From JARBUG01 sp035628915 (lineage in GTDB: Bacteria; Bacillota; Sulfobacillia; Symbiobacteriales; Symbiobacteriaceae), in NCBI GenBank assembly GCA_035628915.1, contig DASPIW010000050.1:115867-179866 (forward strand): a stretch of DNA of 64,000 nt, in the 5' to 3' direction. A program made the translations under genes and the position numbers. Positions 16,008 through 24,052 of the stretch are shown piece by piece. Within the stretch, counting starts at the first letter, position 1. Each line of letters opens with the position of its first letter. The notes beneath the pieces were generated by a model that was given only the letters and a program-made list of their open reading frames with translations, was not told where the DNA came from and made no database searches.

Positions 16008-16735
16008 GGCGCATCCCCTTTCTGCTGCAGGTCACGGTAGCCTATGAGGGTAATTTCCCGGGCCTCCGCGGCCTCCCAGACTTCCGGAGCGGTGAGCGTC
16101 GCCAGCTCCTGCACCCGCTGCACGGCGTACGAGGAAGCAGCCAGCAGTTCGGGATCGAGCAGGGCTGGATGGCTCATGATCTCCACGGTCTCCCCGTCGG
16201 CGATTCCGTCGAAAATGGCGATCAGTCCAGCCACCCCGATGTTGCCCTGACCGTAGAACCGGTCCGTGAAGCGGGGGGCGCCCGCCGTGCCCCGCACCGG
16301 CACATTCAGTTCCCGGCCCAGATCCGTGACGATAGCCGTGACAGCCGGCACCAGCATATGGACGTGGTGGTGGCTGTCCAGGTGAGTAGGCTTCAGCCCC
16401 AGCTTCAAGAACGCATCGACCTGCGCCCGGAGCTCACGCTCCAGGTGATCCCGCCGGGCCGCCTCGGTGAGGACGGGCAGTTTGAGAAACCGGCCATCGG
16501 GTCCGGTCAGGCTGGGAACGTCCCCCGAGACGGGGCACCCGCCCGTCAGGGTCAAATGGATGCCGATCCCGAGCGTTGGGATCGGCCGCACAAGCTCAAG
16601 AGCGGCAACAGCGCCCGGCATGTTCATCATGACCGTGGCGCTGGTGACGACGCCCGTTTGGTGGGCCCTGATGATGCCCAGGCTGACGCCTTCGCTCAGG
16701 CCCAGGTCATCGGCATTGACGATCACACGTCTCAT
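15992..16735 (-). CDS. chbG: YdjC/ChbG family carbohydrate deacetylase
   Basis: The product is 247 aa with the YdjC-family start VIVNADDLGLSEGVSLGI (the Asp-Asp pair is a metal-binding site), then HTGVVTSATVMMNMPGA-like text, GIGIHLTLTGGCPV, and the metal-site HLDSHHHVHML. In E. coli, ChbG removes one acetyl group from phosphorylated diacetylchitobiose before ChbF cleaves it. The gene sits between the IIA and GH4 genes, with an ATGA overlap to IIA and a 16-nt overlap to GH4, so it acts on the same PTS substrate. This favours chitobiose-like sugars over plain cellobiose, which is an inference from context. Confidence 0.9.
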   Translation of the reverse strand: MRRVIVNADDLGLSEGVSLGIIRAHQTGVVTSATVMMNMPGAVAALELVRPIPTLGIGIHLTLTGGCPVSGDVPSLTGPDGRFLKLPVLTEAARRDHLERELRAQVDAFLKLGLKPTHLDSHHHVHMLVPAVTAIVTDLGRELNVPVRGTAGAPRFTDRFYGQGNIGVAGLIAIFDGIADGETVEIMSHPALLDPELLAASSYAVQRVQELATLTAPEVWEAAEAREITLIGYRDLQQKGDAPWVSG

Positions 16736-17040
16736 TTGCGCAGCTCCAGCATTTTGACCAGCCGTTCGATCAGGTTGAGTTCGGTCATCGAGGCCATCAG
16801 GTGATCCTGGCCGTGAACCAGCAGCAGGGTGATGGGAACGCCTTTGCCCGCCGCCTCGTTCTGGATCAGGGCCGTCTGCTGGGCATGGGCCCGGCTGATC
16901 TCTGCGGAAGCTTCCCGGAGCTTTTCGCCAGCAGCGGCGAAGTCACCCGCGAGCGCCAGGTCGAAGGCTTCGTAGGCGAGGGAACGGGCATTGCCGCTGT
17001 GAATGATAAGCTGCATCGTGCTCTGTTCCAGGTCCACCAT
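16732..17040 (-). CDS. celC: PTS lactose/cellobiose family IIA component
   Basis: The product is 102 aa from ATG 17040, which has AAGGAGA upstream. A longer frame starting at 17097 has no site. It is an all-helical Lac-type IIA: IIHSGNARSLAYEAFDLALAGDF, then the phosphorylation motif LLLVHGQDHLM, which accepts phosphate from HPr and passes it to IIB. It lies between IIC, which ends 84 nt upstream, and the deacetylase gene, with an ATGA overlap. Confidence 0.95.
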   Translation of the reverse strand: MVDLEQSTMQLIIHSGNARSLAYEAFDLALAGDFAAAGEKLREASAEISRAHAQQTALIQNEAAGKGVPITLLLVHGQDHLMASMTELNLIERLVKMLELRK

Positions 17041-17124
17041 GTTTGTCGATCTCCTTCGTGCGGCGGGGCGCCGCCCGGGGCGCCCCGCCCGCAGCACATG
17101 CTTTCTTTAGTGATGGGCCGGAAC

Positions 17125-18405
17125 TTATGCGATCTTCTTGCCGAGCTTGGTGGCGTTGTCGGATTCCTCGCGGAGCTTCATCTTGTCAAAGGCGACGAAG
17201 AACGGGTAGTAGATGACCATGGAGACGGCCACGTTGATGACCTGCAGGATCACGGCCTTCCAGTCGCCGGTAGCTACCAGGGCGCCCATGATGACCGGGG
17301 AGGACCACGGTGCGACGGCGATGGTCTTGCCGACGAGGCCGGTGGCCATGGCGCCGTAGGTGACCAGGCACATGGCAACCGGGGCCAGGATGAATGGAAT
17401 GAACAGCATCGCGTTGGCGATCATCGGGACGCCGAACAGGATGGGCTCGTTGATGTTAAACAGGGCCGGGCCTACACCAAGTTTGCCGATTGCCTTGAGC
17501 GATTCCGACTTGGCCCGCAGGATCATGAGCAGTGCCAGGCCGAGGGTGGCGCCGGCGCCGCCGATGTAGACGAAGATGTCAAGGAACGGGCCGGTGATGA
17601 TGTTGGTCGGGAGTTGGCCGGCCGCAACAAGTTCCGCGTTCTTGGTCGCAGCTTCGAGGAAGAACGGGCCGAAGATCGTGAAGACGATGGTGCCGCCGTG
17701 AGCGCCCACGGCCCAGAGCAGGTGCAGGAGCACGACGGCCACGATGGCGCCGCCGAGGGAGCCGCCAACGACCTTGAGCGGGAGGAGGATGGTCTGGATC
17801 AAGTCATTGAAGGAGAGGGCCCACAGGACCTTCAGGCCGCCGCGGATCAAGGCGAAGACGATCAGGACGCCGAGGCCGGGCAGCAGGGCGGAGAATGCAC
17901 GTCCGACTGCCGGGGGAACGCTGTCGGGAACCTTGATGACAATCTTCCGCTTGACGAACCAGTGCTGGATCTCGACGGCGAGGAGCGCAGTGATCATGGC
18001 GCTGAACAGATAGGCGGCGGTGTAGAAGGGCTGGCCCCAGGCGCCTTCGGTGATCTCCGGCGTCACCGTTACGAAGGCGGCGGCGGCCAGAGTGCCGGCG
18101 ATGGTGCCGTCCATTTTGTAGTGCTGGGCCAGGTGGGAAGCGATGCTGAAGCAGGCGAGCAGGGCCAGGATGCCCATGGTGCCGTTCCAGATGGGCACGT
18201 CATAGAACTTGATCAGCTTGATGATGTACAGGTCGCCCCAGCCGGTGATGGGCAGGTTGTTGATGAGGACGGCGAACGAACCGATGATGATGAGCCCGGT
18301 GATTGCCAGGAGGCCGTCGCGCACGGCAGCCAGGTGCCGCTGCTCCGAGAGCTTGCCGCCAATGGGTGCCAGGTACTTCTCAATCCATGCCATGAATCCC
18401 TTCAT
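17125..18405 (-). CDS. celB: PTS cellobiose/diacetylchitobiose IIC permease
   Basis: This 426 aa integral membrane protein has about 10 helices and is the sugar-translocating unit of a Lac-family PTS. It starts with the typical amphipathic MKGFMAWIEKYLAPIGGKLSEQRHLAAVRDGLL, followed by hydrophobic helices, the conserved NINEPILFGVPMI loop (substrate/phosphotransfer site) near residue 315, and the APWSSPVIMGALVATGDWKAVILQ end found in CelB/LicC proteins. Separate IIB, IIC and IIA genes are normal for this family. The spacing to IIB is 27 nt. Confidence 0.95.
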   Translation of the reverse strand: MKGFMAWIEKYLAPIGGKLSEQRHLAAVRDGLLAITGLIIIGSFAVLINNLPITGWGDLYIIKLIKFYDVPIWNGTMGILALLACFSIASHLAQHYKMDGTIAGTLAAAAFVTVTPEITEGAWGQPFYTAAYLFSAMITALLAVEIQHWFVKRKIVIKVPDSVPPAVGRAFSALLPGLGVLIVFALIRGGLKVLWALSFNDLIQTILLPLKVVGGSLGGAIVAVVLLHLLWAVGAHGGTIVFTIFGPFFLEAATKNAELVAAGQLPTNIITGPFLDIFVYIGGAGATLGLALLMILRAKSESLKAIGKLGVGPALFNINEPILFGVPMIANAMLFIPFILAPVAMCLVTYGAMATGLVGKTIAVAPWSSPVIMGALVATGDWKAVILQVINVAVSMVIYYPFFVAFDKMKLREESDNATKLGKKIA

Positions 18406-18432
18406 GCCTCAATGCCCCCCATAAAAATGAGT

Positions 18433-18738
18433 TCACCGCATTAGAGCCAGGGCCTGGTCCAGAACCTTGGGGCCGTTTACCATTCCGTAGGCCATCATGT
18501 CAATGACTTCGATGGGTTTCCCCTTGGCATCCGCCACTTGTTTAAACTGAGCCCAGCGATACTTGACCTGGGGACCGATCAGGACGACGTCTGCTTCCGT
18601 AATCCGGGTCTCAAACTCGACGACGGGGATGGCTTCGATGGTCACTTCCAGCTGCCGCTCAAGGGCGGCTTTCTTCATTTTCTCGACGAGGAGGCTGGTC
18701 GACATGCCGGCGGAACAGCAGAGCAGGATCGTTTTCAC
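18433..18738 (-). CDS. celA: PTS cellobiose family IIB component
   Basis: This 101 aa cytosolic phosphotransfer protein has active-site Cys8 in ILLCCSAGMSTSLL, the motif of Lac-family IIB domains. It also has VVLIGPQVKYR and the IEVIDMMAYGMVNGPKVLDQAL C-terminus. It takes phosphate from IIA and donates it to the sugar bound by IIC. It starts 5 nt after the HPr gene, so the operon order HPr-IIB-IIC-IIA follows the sigma-54 promoter. Confidence 0.95.
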   Translation of the reverse strand: MKTILLCCSAGMSTSLLVEKMKKAALERQLEVTIEAIPVVEFETRITEADVVLIGPQVKYRWAQFKQVADAKGKPIEVIDMMAYGMVNGPKVLDQALALMR

Positions 18739-18743
18739 GCTGC

Positions 18744-19022
18744 TTACACCCCCTTCGCTTCGCCGAAGTTGTTAGCCGCCAGTTGCCCAATGGCCGCCAG
18801 TGCCTCTGCCTCGTCCACGCCGTCAGCGTGAATCGCCACCCGTTCTCCGGCCTTGACTGCGAGGGAGAGGACGGACAGCAGGCTCTTGGCGCTGACTCTT
18901 CGGCCGCTCTTCTCCACCAGAATCTCCGCCTGAAAGCCCTTGGCGGTCTGAACGAGATTCGCAGCGGGGCGAGCGTGCAGGCCGACCGGTGAATTGACCG
19001 TCACTTCGAGCTGCTGCATCAC
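18744..19022 (-). CDS. HPr-type phosphocarrier dedicated to the cellobiose PTS
   Basis: This 92 aa HPr has His16 in VGLHARPAAN, which takes phosphate from enzyme I. It also has a Ser47-containing segment (SAKSLLSVLSLAVKAG) that matches the HPr kinase site of Gram-positive HPr. It is the first gene behind the sigma-54 promoter and is co-transcribed with IIB, IIC and IIA, so it is a pathway-specific HPr. Whether the genome also encodes a general ptsH cannot be told here. GAAGGGGGTG is the ribosome binding site. Confidence 0.93.
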   Translation of the reverse strand: MMQQLEVTVNSPVGLHARPAANLVQTAKGFQAEILVEKSGRRVSAKSLLSVLSLAVKAGERVAIHADGVDEAEALAAIGQLAANNFGEAKGV

Positions 19023-19057
19023 GTTTCACCCCCTTCTGTTCGAGCCTCGAAAAGACG

Positions 19058-19112
19058 CAGGCACCTGACCATTGTTTAAAGCACGAACCGTGCCAACATG
19101 GTCAGGTGCCTG
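19058..19112. promoter_or_regulatory. Perfect 15-bp inverted repeat bracketing the sigma-54 promoter
   Basis: CAGGCACCTGACCAT (19058-19072) and ATGGTCAGGTGCCTG (19098-19112) are perfect inverted copies 25 bp apart. The -24/-12 promoter of the HPr-IIBCA operon lies within that 25-bp gap. They could be twin sites for a second regulator that blocks or reshapes RNA polymerase binding. Confidence 0.8.
19078..19096 (-). promoter_or_regulatory. Sigma-54 (-24/-12) promoter of the PTS operon
   Basis: Read leftwards the sequence is TTGGCACG-GTTC-GTGCTTT, which matches the consensus TGGCACG-N4-TTGCW at all but one core position and keeps the invariant GG and GC at the right spacing. It lies about 60 bp upstream of the HPr start. 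The neighbouring gene encodes a LevR-type activator with a sigma-54 contact loop, which supports the call. Confidence 0.85.
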
Positions 19113-19140
19113 TGAGGCCTTCTCCTTCTAGGGGAGGAGG

Positions 19141-19173
19141 GTGTCTGAGACTGTGGTAGGAGAACCTAGACAC
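19141..19173. promoter_or_regulatory. Candidate upstream activator site
   Basis: GTGTCT and AGACAC form an inverted pair about 20 bp apart, with an internal GAGACTGTGG and TAGGAGAACC between them. It is 45-80 bp upstream of the sigma-54 promoter, a usual place for LevR-type binding. The assignment is tentative. Confidence 0.35.
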
Positions 19174-19211
19174 TAGCAAGACACTTTATCGGGAATGAAG
19201 ACACTGGAACA

Positions 19212-19340
19212 GTTTTGCCACGGAGGACGCGGAGGACACAGAGGACACGGAATTGGAACCACGCCGAAGGAGATGTTCCGTGCCCCCATTCCGTGTTTCC
19301 TGTGTATTCCGCGTCCTCCCTCTCCAATGTCCCATTTCCC
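19212..19340. repeat. Long-hairpin repeat element, copy 1
   Basis: The left arm reads GCCACGGAGGACGCGGAGGA and the right arm CCGTGTTTCCTGTGTATTCC then GCGTCCTCC, giving an imperfect hairpin of about 130 bp. Copies with the same TTTTGCC...GAGGACGCGGA core lie at 27297-27407 and 59362-59586. It has no believable gene and sits just beyond the 3' end of the LevR-like gene. Confidence 0.7.
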
Positions 19341-19355
19341 ATTTTCAGACTTCCA

Positions 19356-22136
19356 CTACGTGGACCGGGTGATGATCTCATCCAACCGCTCGAGTTCCGG
19401 TGCAGTGAGCTGGACATGGAACATGGAGGTCATCTCGCGCAGGGCGCCCGGCAGCCAGGGGAGGCTACCTTTGTGAGGCGGCGCCTCGCCTGCGGGGCGG
19501 GGGTCGTCGCGCAGGCGGTCCTGGACCTTGCGCTCCAGCAGGCAGACCAGGTGCATGGTCAGGCCCACGCGCAGGGCGTCGTCAAGCGTGCGGCCCAGGT
19601 GCTGCTCAATCACCCGGAGCCCTTTGAGGACCACCGGCACCGTCGCAGCCGGGTTGGTGACTTTTAGGTGCTCTCCCAGAGACGTGGCAAGCTGGGCGAA
19701 GACCGACGAGGGGTCAGGCACCGCGGCCGGCGCGGGCGACTCGGCATCCCGCACGCCCGTGGTCTCCAGGGCCAGCTGGCGCAGCCGGCGGGTGCCCTGG
19801 CCCACCACAATCTCCTCGGTGCTGATGTACGGCACGCCCGGAATGCGGGGGTGAAACGGGCCGACGGCGGCGAGGAGCCGGTGGGAGCGGAGCAGGGTCT
19901 CGACCAGCCGGTTCCAGCCGGCCCCCGTCCCGATGCTGGCCGGAATCACATCGATCTTCTGGAGTTGCTGCCCCAGCGCTTCTCGCACGATGCGCGCCAG
20001 TGCGTGGGCGCTGCCGGCGCCGGTGAAGCAGAACGTGAGAATCACGTTGGGTAGACCGTGTGACGCGTCCCGGTCCAGCATGGATGATCGGGCGGCCAGC
20101 ACGGCGTGGTACACCTGGTCGAGCGTGGCGCCGGGAACGCTGGCCTGGTGGACGGCTTCGACCACCAGGGGCGTGCTGACCATCCCGACGGTGCGGACCT
20201 GCAGGCCGGTGCGCTGGCTGACCGCCTCTCCCATCGCCTCCAGGGAGCCCATGTCCACCAGCAGGAGCAGCCCGCCTGGGAACTGGCCTTCCTGTGCCCG
20301 GGCGACGATCTGTTCCTGCACCCGCTCGGGTTCTTCGTCCAGCGGCATATCGATCGCGCAGACCAGAGTGACGTCCGTCAGGGCGCGGGCCACATCCGCC
20401 ATGGCGGAGGCGACCCGCCCGTGGGCCAGGACCACAACGCCCACCTGTTCCAGGGAAGGCGAAGGGGTATCGGGCCGGAGCAGCATAGCCGTGAAGGCGA
20501 TGTCGCTGGCGGGCAGCGAGCAGCCCAGGTCCCGCCCAATCAGGGTAATGATGCCCGCCGCCACCACGGTTTCGGGTGAGTCGTCGGCAGGCAGGTCGAT
20601 CTGATACTCCGGGTTGCGTCCTTCCCGCACCCGCTCGGCGGACGCGTGAATATGTAGGGTCAGCGCATACAGTACCCGCTCGGGCAGGGCCCGCCCCAGC
20701 CGCTCTTCCGCCCACAGGAGCGCCCGCTCCACGGCCCGGAGGACCTGCTGGCCCACCAGCTTGGAGAGCTCCTGCCGCTGGGTCTGGTGGCGGTGGCGGA
20801 CCTGGTCGACGAAGTCCTTGAAGTACTCCGCGATGTTGACGCGAATCACTTTCTCGGCGTCTGCGACCGAAAGGCCCTGCCGCTGCAGTTCGGCCATCTG
20901 CCGTTCAATCAGGCCATAGAAGGTGAGGGGGGCGTTCTCGGGGTCAGCATCGCTGATTGACCCGTTGGGCGGGCGCTTGGCGATGACCAGACGGCCGCCC
21001 GTGGCGTGCAGCATGTCCGCCACTTCCATGCTCCGGTGGCGGGCCGGGGGCACCATCCGATGGATGTGCTCCGGCAGATGGATCGGCGCCAGCTCCATGG
21101 GATCGCGCTTCTGGGTCAGGTAGCTCAGAAAGAGGCGGGCACAGGCAAGCTGGACGTCATTGCGCAGTTGGCCGATGTTGCCCAGGCACTCGTACTCCAG
21201 CAGCATGCGGAGCGTCTCCTGCGGCACGACGATGTCGACGCCGATTTTGGCGGCTTCGGCCCGCAGAAAGCGCCGGGTAAAGCGGAACCGCTCGTTCGCA
21301 GTCCGCTCTGCCAGGGCGGGCAGCGTAATGACCATGGGGATGCGCCGGGTGAAGGTACGCAGCAGGGCGGAGTCGATCTTCTCGGTGGTGGCGGCGATCA
21401 GCATCACGCGGGCGCTGCGCTCCTGTCCGGCCTCGCCGAGCCGCCGGTAGAGGCCTTTGTCGATCAGGCGGAAGAGCATCTCCTGCCCTTCGGCGGGCAG
21501 GCGGTGGACTTCGTCCAGGAAGAGGATGCCCCCGTCGGCCTGCTCCACCAGGCCTTCCCGATCCCGGTCGGCGCCGGTGTAGGCGCCCTTGGCGGCCCCG
21601 AAGAGGTGAGCCATGAGCAGCTGCGGGTTGGCGGCGTAGTCGGCGCAATTCAGAGTGACCAGCGGTGCGCCCGCCGGCAGGCGCCCGGAGGCGAGGCCGA
21701 AGGCGTGCATCTGCTCGGCCATCAGCGATTTGCCGACGCCTGTCGGGCCGACCAGCAGCGTGTGCAGCCCGTCGGGCGGGTAGAGCACGGCGGCCTTGGC
21801 CTGCTCAACCTGGCTGCGCAGGCTCTCCTGGGCGCCGATCAGATTGGCGAACGGATCGGCCGCGCCGGGCGCCTGGGCGGCAACCGCCGCAGCCGAAGCC
21901 GGCGGCTCGGCAGAGCCGTGCAGGCGGCGGTAGACTTCCCGATCCCAAAAGAGGACGGGCCGCCCGTTCAGCTTGATGACGTGGCCGTCCCGCCAGAGTT
22001 CGTTCAGGTCAGAGCTGACGTTGTGGCGCGCGGCGCCCATCAACTTGGCCAGTTCGGCCGCATCCAGGCCGCGCTGCAGTTGTTCACCGTAGCTGGCTAG
22101 CAACTGGCGGGTTCGATCGAGCCGTTTCAAGGGCAT
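19356..22136 (-). CDS. LevR-type sigma-54-dependent PTS-regulated activator
   Basis: About 926 aa from ATG near 22136. A GTG at 22208 would overlap ptsI. Domains in order: winged-helix DNA-binding (1-70); AAA+ sigma-54 activator (about 100-340) with Walker A GPTGVGKS near 129, the sigma-54 contact loop GAYTGA near 183 and Walker B GGILFLDEVHR near 200; PRD1 with LTLHIHASAERV near 490; a mannose-type EIIA-like domain with VVVLAHGRVASAM near 570; an EIIB-like stretch with LTFCFTGAGSA near 700; and PRD2 with GLTMHLVCLLER near 860. It should open the sigma-54 promoter at 19078-19096 when its PRD/EII domains report sugar flux. It follows ptsI directly, so enzyme I and the activator form one unit. 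Confidence 0.93.
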   Translation of the reverse strand: MPLKRLDRTRQLLASYGEQLQRGLDAAELAKLMGAARHNVSSDLNELWRDGHVIKLNGRPVLFWDREVYRRLHGSAEPPASAAAVAAQAPGAADPFANLIGAQESLRSQVEQAKAAVLYPPDGLHTLLVGPTGVGKSLMAEQMHAFGLASGRLPAGAPLVTLNCADYAANPQLLMAHLFGAAKGAYTGADRDREGLVEQADGGILFLDEVHRLPAEGQEMLFRLIDKGLYRRLGEAGQERSARVMLIAATTEKIDSALLRTFTRRIPMVITLPALAERTANERFRFTRRFLRAEAAKIGVDIVVPQETLRMLLEYECLGNIGQLRNDVQLACARLFLSYLTQKRDPMELAPIHLPEHIHRMVPPARHRSMEVADMLHATGGRLVIAKRPPNGSISDADPENAPLTFYGLIERQMAELQRQGLSVADAEKVIRVNIAEYFKDFVDQVRHRHQTQRQELSKLVGQQVLRAVERALLWAEERLGRALPERVLYALTLHIHASAERVREGRNPEYQIDLPADDSPETVVAAGIITLIGRDLGCSLPASDIAFTAMLLRPDTPSPSLEQVGVVVLAHGRVASAMADVARALTDVTLVCAIDMPLDEEPERVQEQIVARAQEGQFPGGLLLLVDMGSLEAMGEAVSQRTGLQVRTVGMVSTPLVVEAVHQASVPGATLDQVYHAVLAARSSMLDRDASHGLPNVILTFCFTGAGSAHALARIVREALGQQLQKIDVIPASIGTGAGWNRLVETLLRSHRLLAAVGPFHPRIPGVPYISTEEIVVGQGTRRLRQLALETTGVRDAESPAPAAVPDPSSVFAQLATSLGEHLKVTNPAATVPVVLKGLRVIEQHLGRTLDDALRVGLTMHLVCLLERKVQDRLRDDPRPAGEAPPHKGSLPWLPGALREMTSMFHVQLTAPELERLDEIITRST

Positions 22137-22143
22137 ACCCCCC

Positions 22144-23871
22144 TCAGGGCTGCTGGACGCGGGAGCGGTAGAATACCGTGGCGCCGGCACGGATTTCGGA
22201 GGGGTCACACAGCAGCAGCAGTTCCCGGGCCAGGGCGTTGCATTCCGCCACGGAGACCGCCCGGATGATCTCCTTCACCGCCGGAATGGAGGGCGCGCTC
22301 ATCGACCATTCGTCCAGGCCGAGCCCCAGCAGCAGGGGCGCCGCCACGGGGTCGGCGGCCATTTCGCCGCACATTCCGCACCACTTGCCCGCCGCGTGGG
22401 CCGCCTGGCAAATGTTGCGAATCAGGCGGAGCACCGCCGGGTGGAAAGGCTGGTACAGGTGTGAGACCCGCTCGTTCATCCGATCGACGGCCAGCGTGTA
22501 CTGGATCAGATCGTTCGTCCCGATGCTGAAGAAGTCTACATGCGGGGCTAGGAGATCTGCGATCACCGCAGCGGCGGGAATCTCCACCATAATGCCCACT
22601 TCGGGCGTGCCGATGGTCGCTCCTTCAGCTGTCAGCTCCGCTCGGGCCTCTGCCAGCAGCGCGTTGGCGGCCTGCAGTTCCTGCAGGCTCTGGACCATGG
22701 GATACATGATCCGCAGCGTGCCGTGGGCGGCGGCGCGCAGCAGGGCCCGCAGCTGGGTCATGAACAGGTCCTTGCGCTCCAGGCAGAGCCGCAGGGCCCG
22801 CAGACCCAGGAAGGGGTTCGCCTCGGTGGGCAGGGGCAGCGCCTCCAGGTGCTTGTCACCGCCAATGTCCAGCGTCCGGATGATCACAGCGTGGGGAGCC
22901 ATCGCCTCCAGGGCAGCCTTGTAGGCCTGATACTGCTCTTCTTCCGTGGGCAGGGTGGGACGGTCCATATAGAGGAATTCCGTCCGGAACAGGCCCACGC
23001 CCTGGGCGCCGTGCTTGAGCGCCGGTACCGCTTCGGCGGGGCGCCCGATGTTGGCCGCCAACTCCACCTTGTGCTGGTCGAGGGTGACCGGTGGCAGCTC
23101 AGCGAGGGTGGCCAGGAATTGCTGGCGCTTATCGTTGACGGCAGCGCACCGGTCGGCCTCGGTCAGCGCAGCGGGGTCAGGGTCGAGGGTCACTTCGCCG
23201 GCGGTGCCGTCCACGATGCACATATCCCCGTGCAGGGCCCGCTCCGAGATATTGCCCAGCCCTACTACCGCCGGGATGCCCAGCGTTTTCGCCATAATGA
23301 CGGTATGTGACGTCGGCCCGCCGATGTCCGTGGCGAAGCCCCGGATCAGCTCGTAGTCCATCTGGGCGGTTTCGGACGGCGTCAGGTCCCGTGCGACGAT
23401 GATGCTCGGCTCCTGCAGGTCCAGCAGGGAGGAGGCGGGGCGCCCCAGGAGAATGCGCACGACCCGCATGGCCACGTCCCGCACGTCGGCGGCACGCTCA
23501 CGCAGGTAGGCGTCGTCGAGGCCGGCCATCATGTTGGCCGTCTCCTCACCCGCACACTGGAAGGCCCAGGCCGCACTGACCTGCTCGGTTTCGATCATGG
23601 CGCGGGCGGCGTCCACCAGCATGGGATCGCCCAGCATCATGGCGTGAGCCTCGAAGACCCGCGCTTCCGCTTCGCCGACTTTTTCCGCCGTGCGGCGGCG
23701 CAGCGCTTCGATTTCGCCGGCGGCCCTGGCCAGGGCATCATCCAACCGCTGCCGTTGGGCAGCGGTGTCGGTGGCGACCGCGCGCTCGGCCCTAACGGTC
23801 TCCGTACGAACAAGGTAAACGGGGCCGGTGGCCAGGCCGGCGGAAGCCGGGATGCCTTTCAATCGTTCCAT
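22144..23871 (-). CDS. ptsI: PTS enzyme I (PEP-protein phosphotransferase)
   Basis: The product is 575 aa, the usual length for enzyme I. The phosphorylatable His is near residue 189 in GGPTSHTVIMAKTLGIPA. The PEP-binding TIM-barrel half shows FRTEFLYMDR, IIRTLDIGGDKHL, NPFLGLRALR, FFSIGTNDLIQYTLA and the catalytic Cys motif GMCGEMAADP. It starts the phosphoryl chain by transferring phosphate from PEP to HPr. It is encoded with the LevR-like activator rather than beside a general ptsH, so this PTS has its own private energy-coupling proteins. Confidence 0.96.
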   Translation of the reverse strand: MERLKGIPASAGLATGPVYLVRTETVRAERAVATDTAAQRQRLDDALARAAGEIEALRRRTAEKVGEAEARVFEAHAMMLGDPMLVDAARAMIETEQVSAAWAFQCAGEETANMMAGLDDAYLRERAADVRDVAMRVVRILLGRPASSLLDLQEPSIIVARDLTPSETAQMDYELIRGFATDIGGPTSHTVIMAKTLGIPAVVGLGNISERALHGDMCIVDGTAGEVTLDPDPAALTEADRCAAVNDKRQQFLATLAELPPVTLDQHKVELAANIGRPAEAVPALKHGAQGVGLFRTEFLYMDRPTLPTEEEQYQAYKAALEAMAPHAVIIRTLDIGGDKHLEALPLPTEANPFLGLRALRLCLERKDLFMTQLRALLRAAAHGTLRIMYPMVQSLQELQAANALLAEARAELTAEGATIGTPEVGIMVEIPAAAVIADLLAPHVDFFSIGTNDLIQYTLAVDRMNERVSHLYQPFHPAVLRLIRNICQAAHAAGKWCGMCGEMAADPVAAPLLLGLGLDEWSMSAPSIPAVKEIIRAVSVAECNALARELLLLCDPSEIRAGATVFYRSRVQQP

Positions 23872-24052
23872 GCGATCCGTCTCCTGTCTTGCGTCCTCCG
23901 TCTGTCTAATCCCTGATTGTCAGACCGTAGGGAATCATTTGGGAAGAGTCGAAAAGTACTATTACAAAACCAATAATAGATCAAATCGCCCACCGGGGGG
24001 AAGGGAGTGGGCGAACCTCGAAGAAAAAGGGAGAAGGTAGAGGAGGGCTGAC

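Noticed and set aside
16801..18444. 547-codon frame opposite the PTS IIC gene
   Set aside because: Low-complexity Gly/Asp/Gln text is expected from the reverse of a hydrophobic membrane protein gene.
19166..19417. Small minus-strand frame within hairpin element copy 1
   Set aside because: It reads through the repeat arms and has no conserved content.
23880..24052. Possible fourth hairpin-element copy before the GNAT gene
   Set aside because: Only a short GCGTCCTCCGTCTG stretch matches. There is no paired arm.
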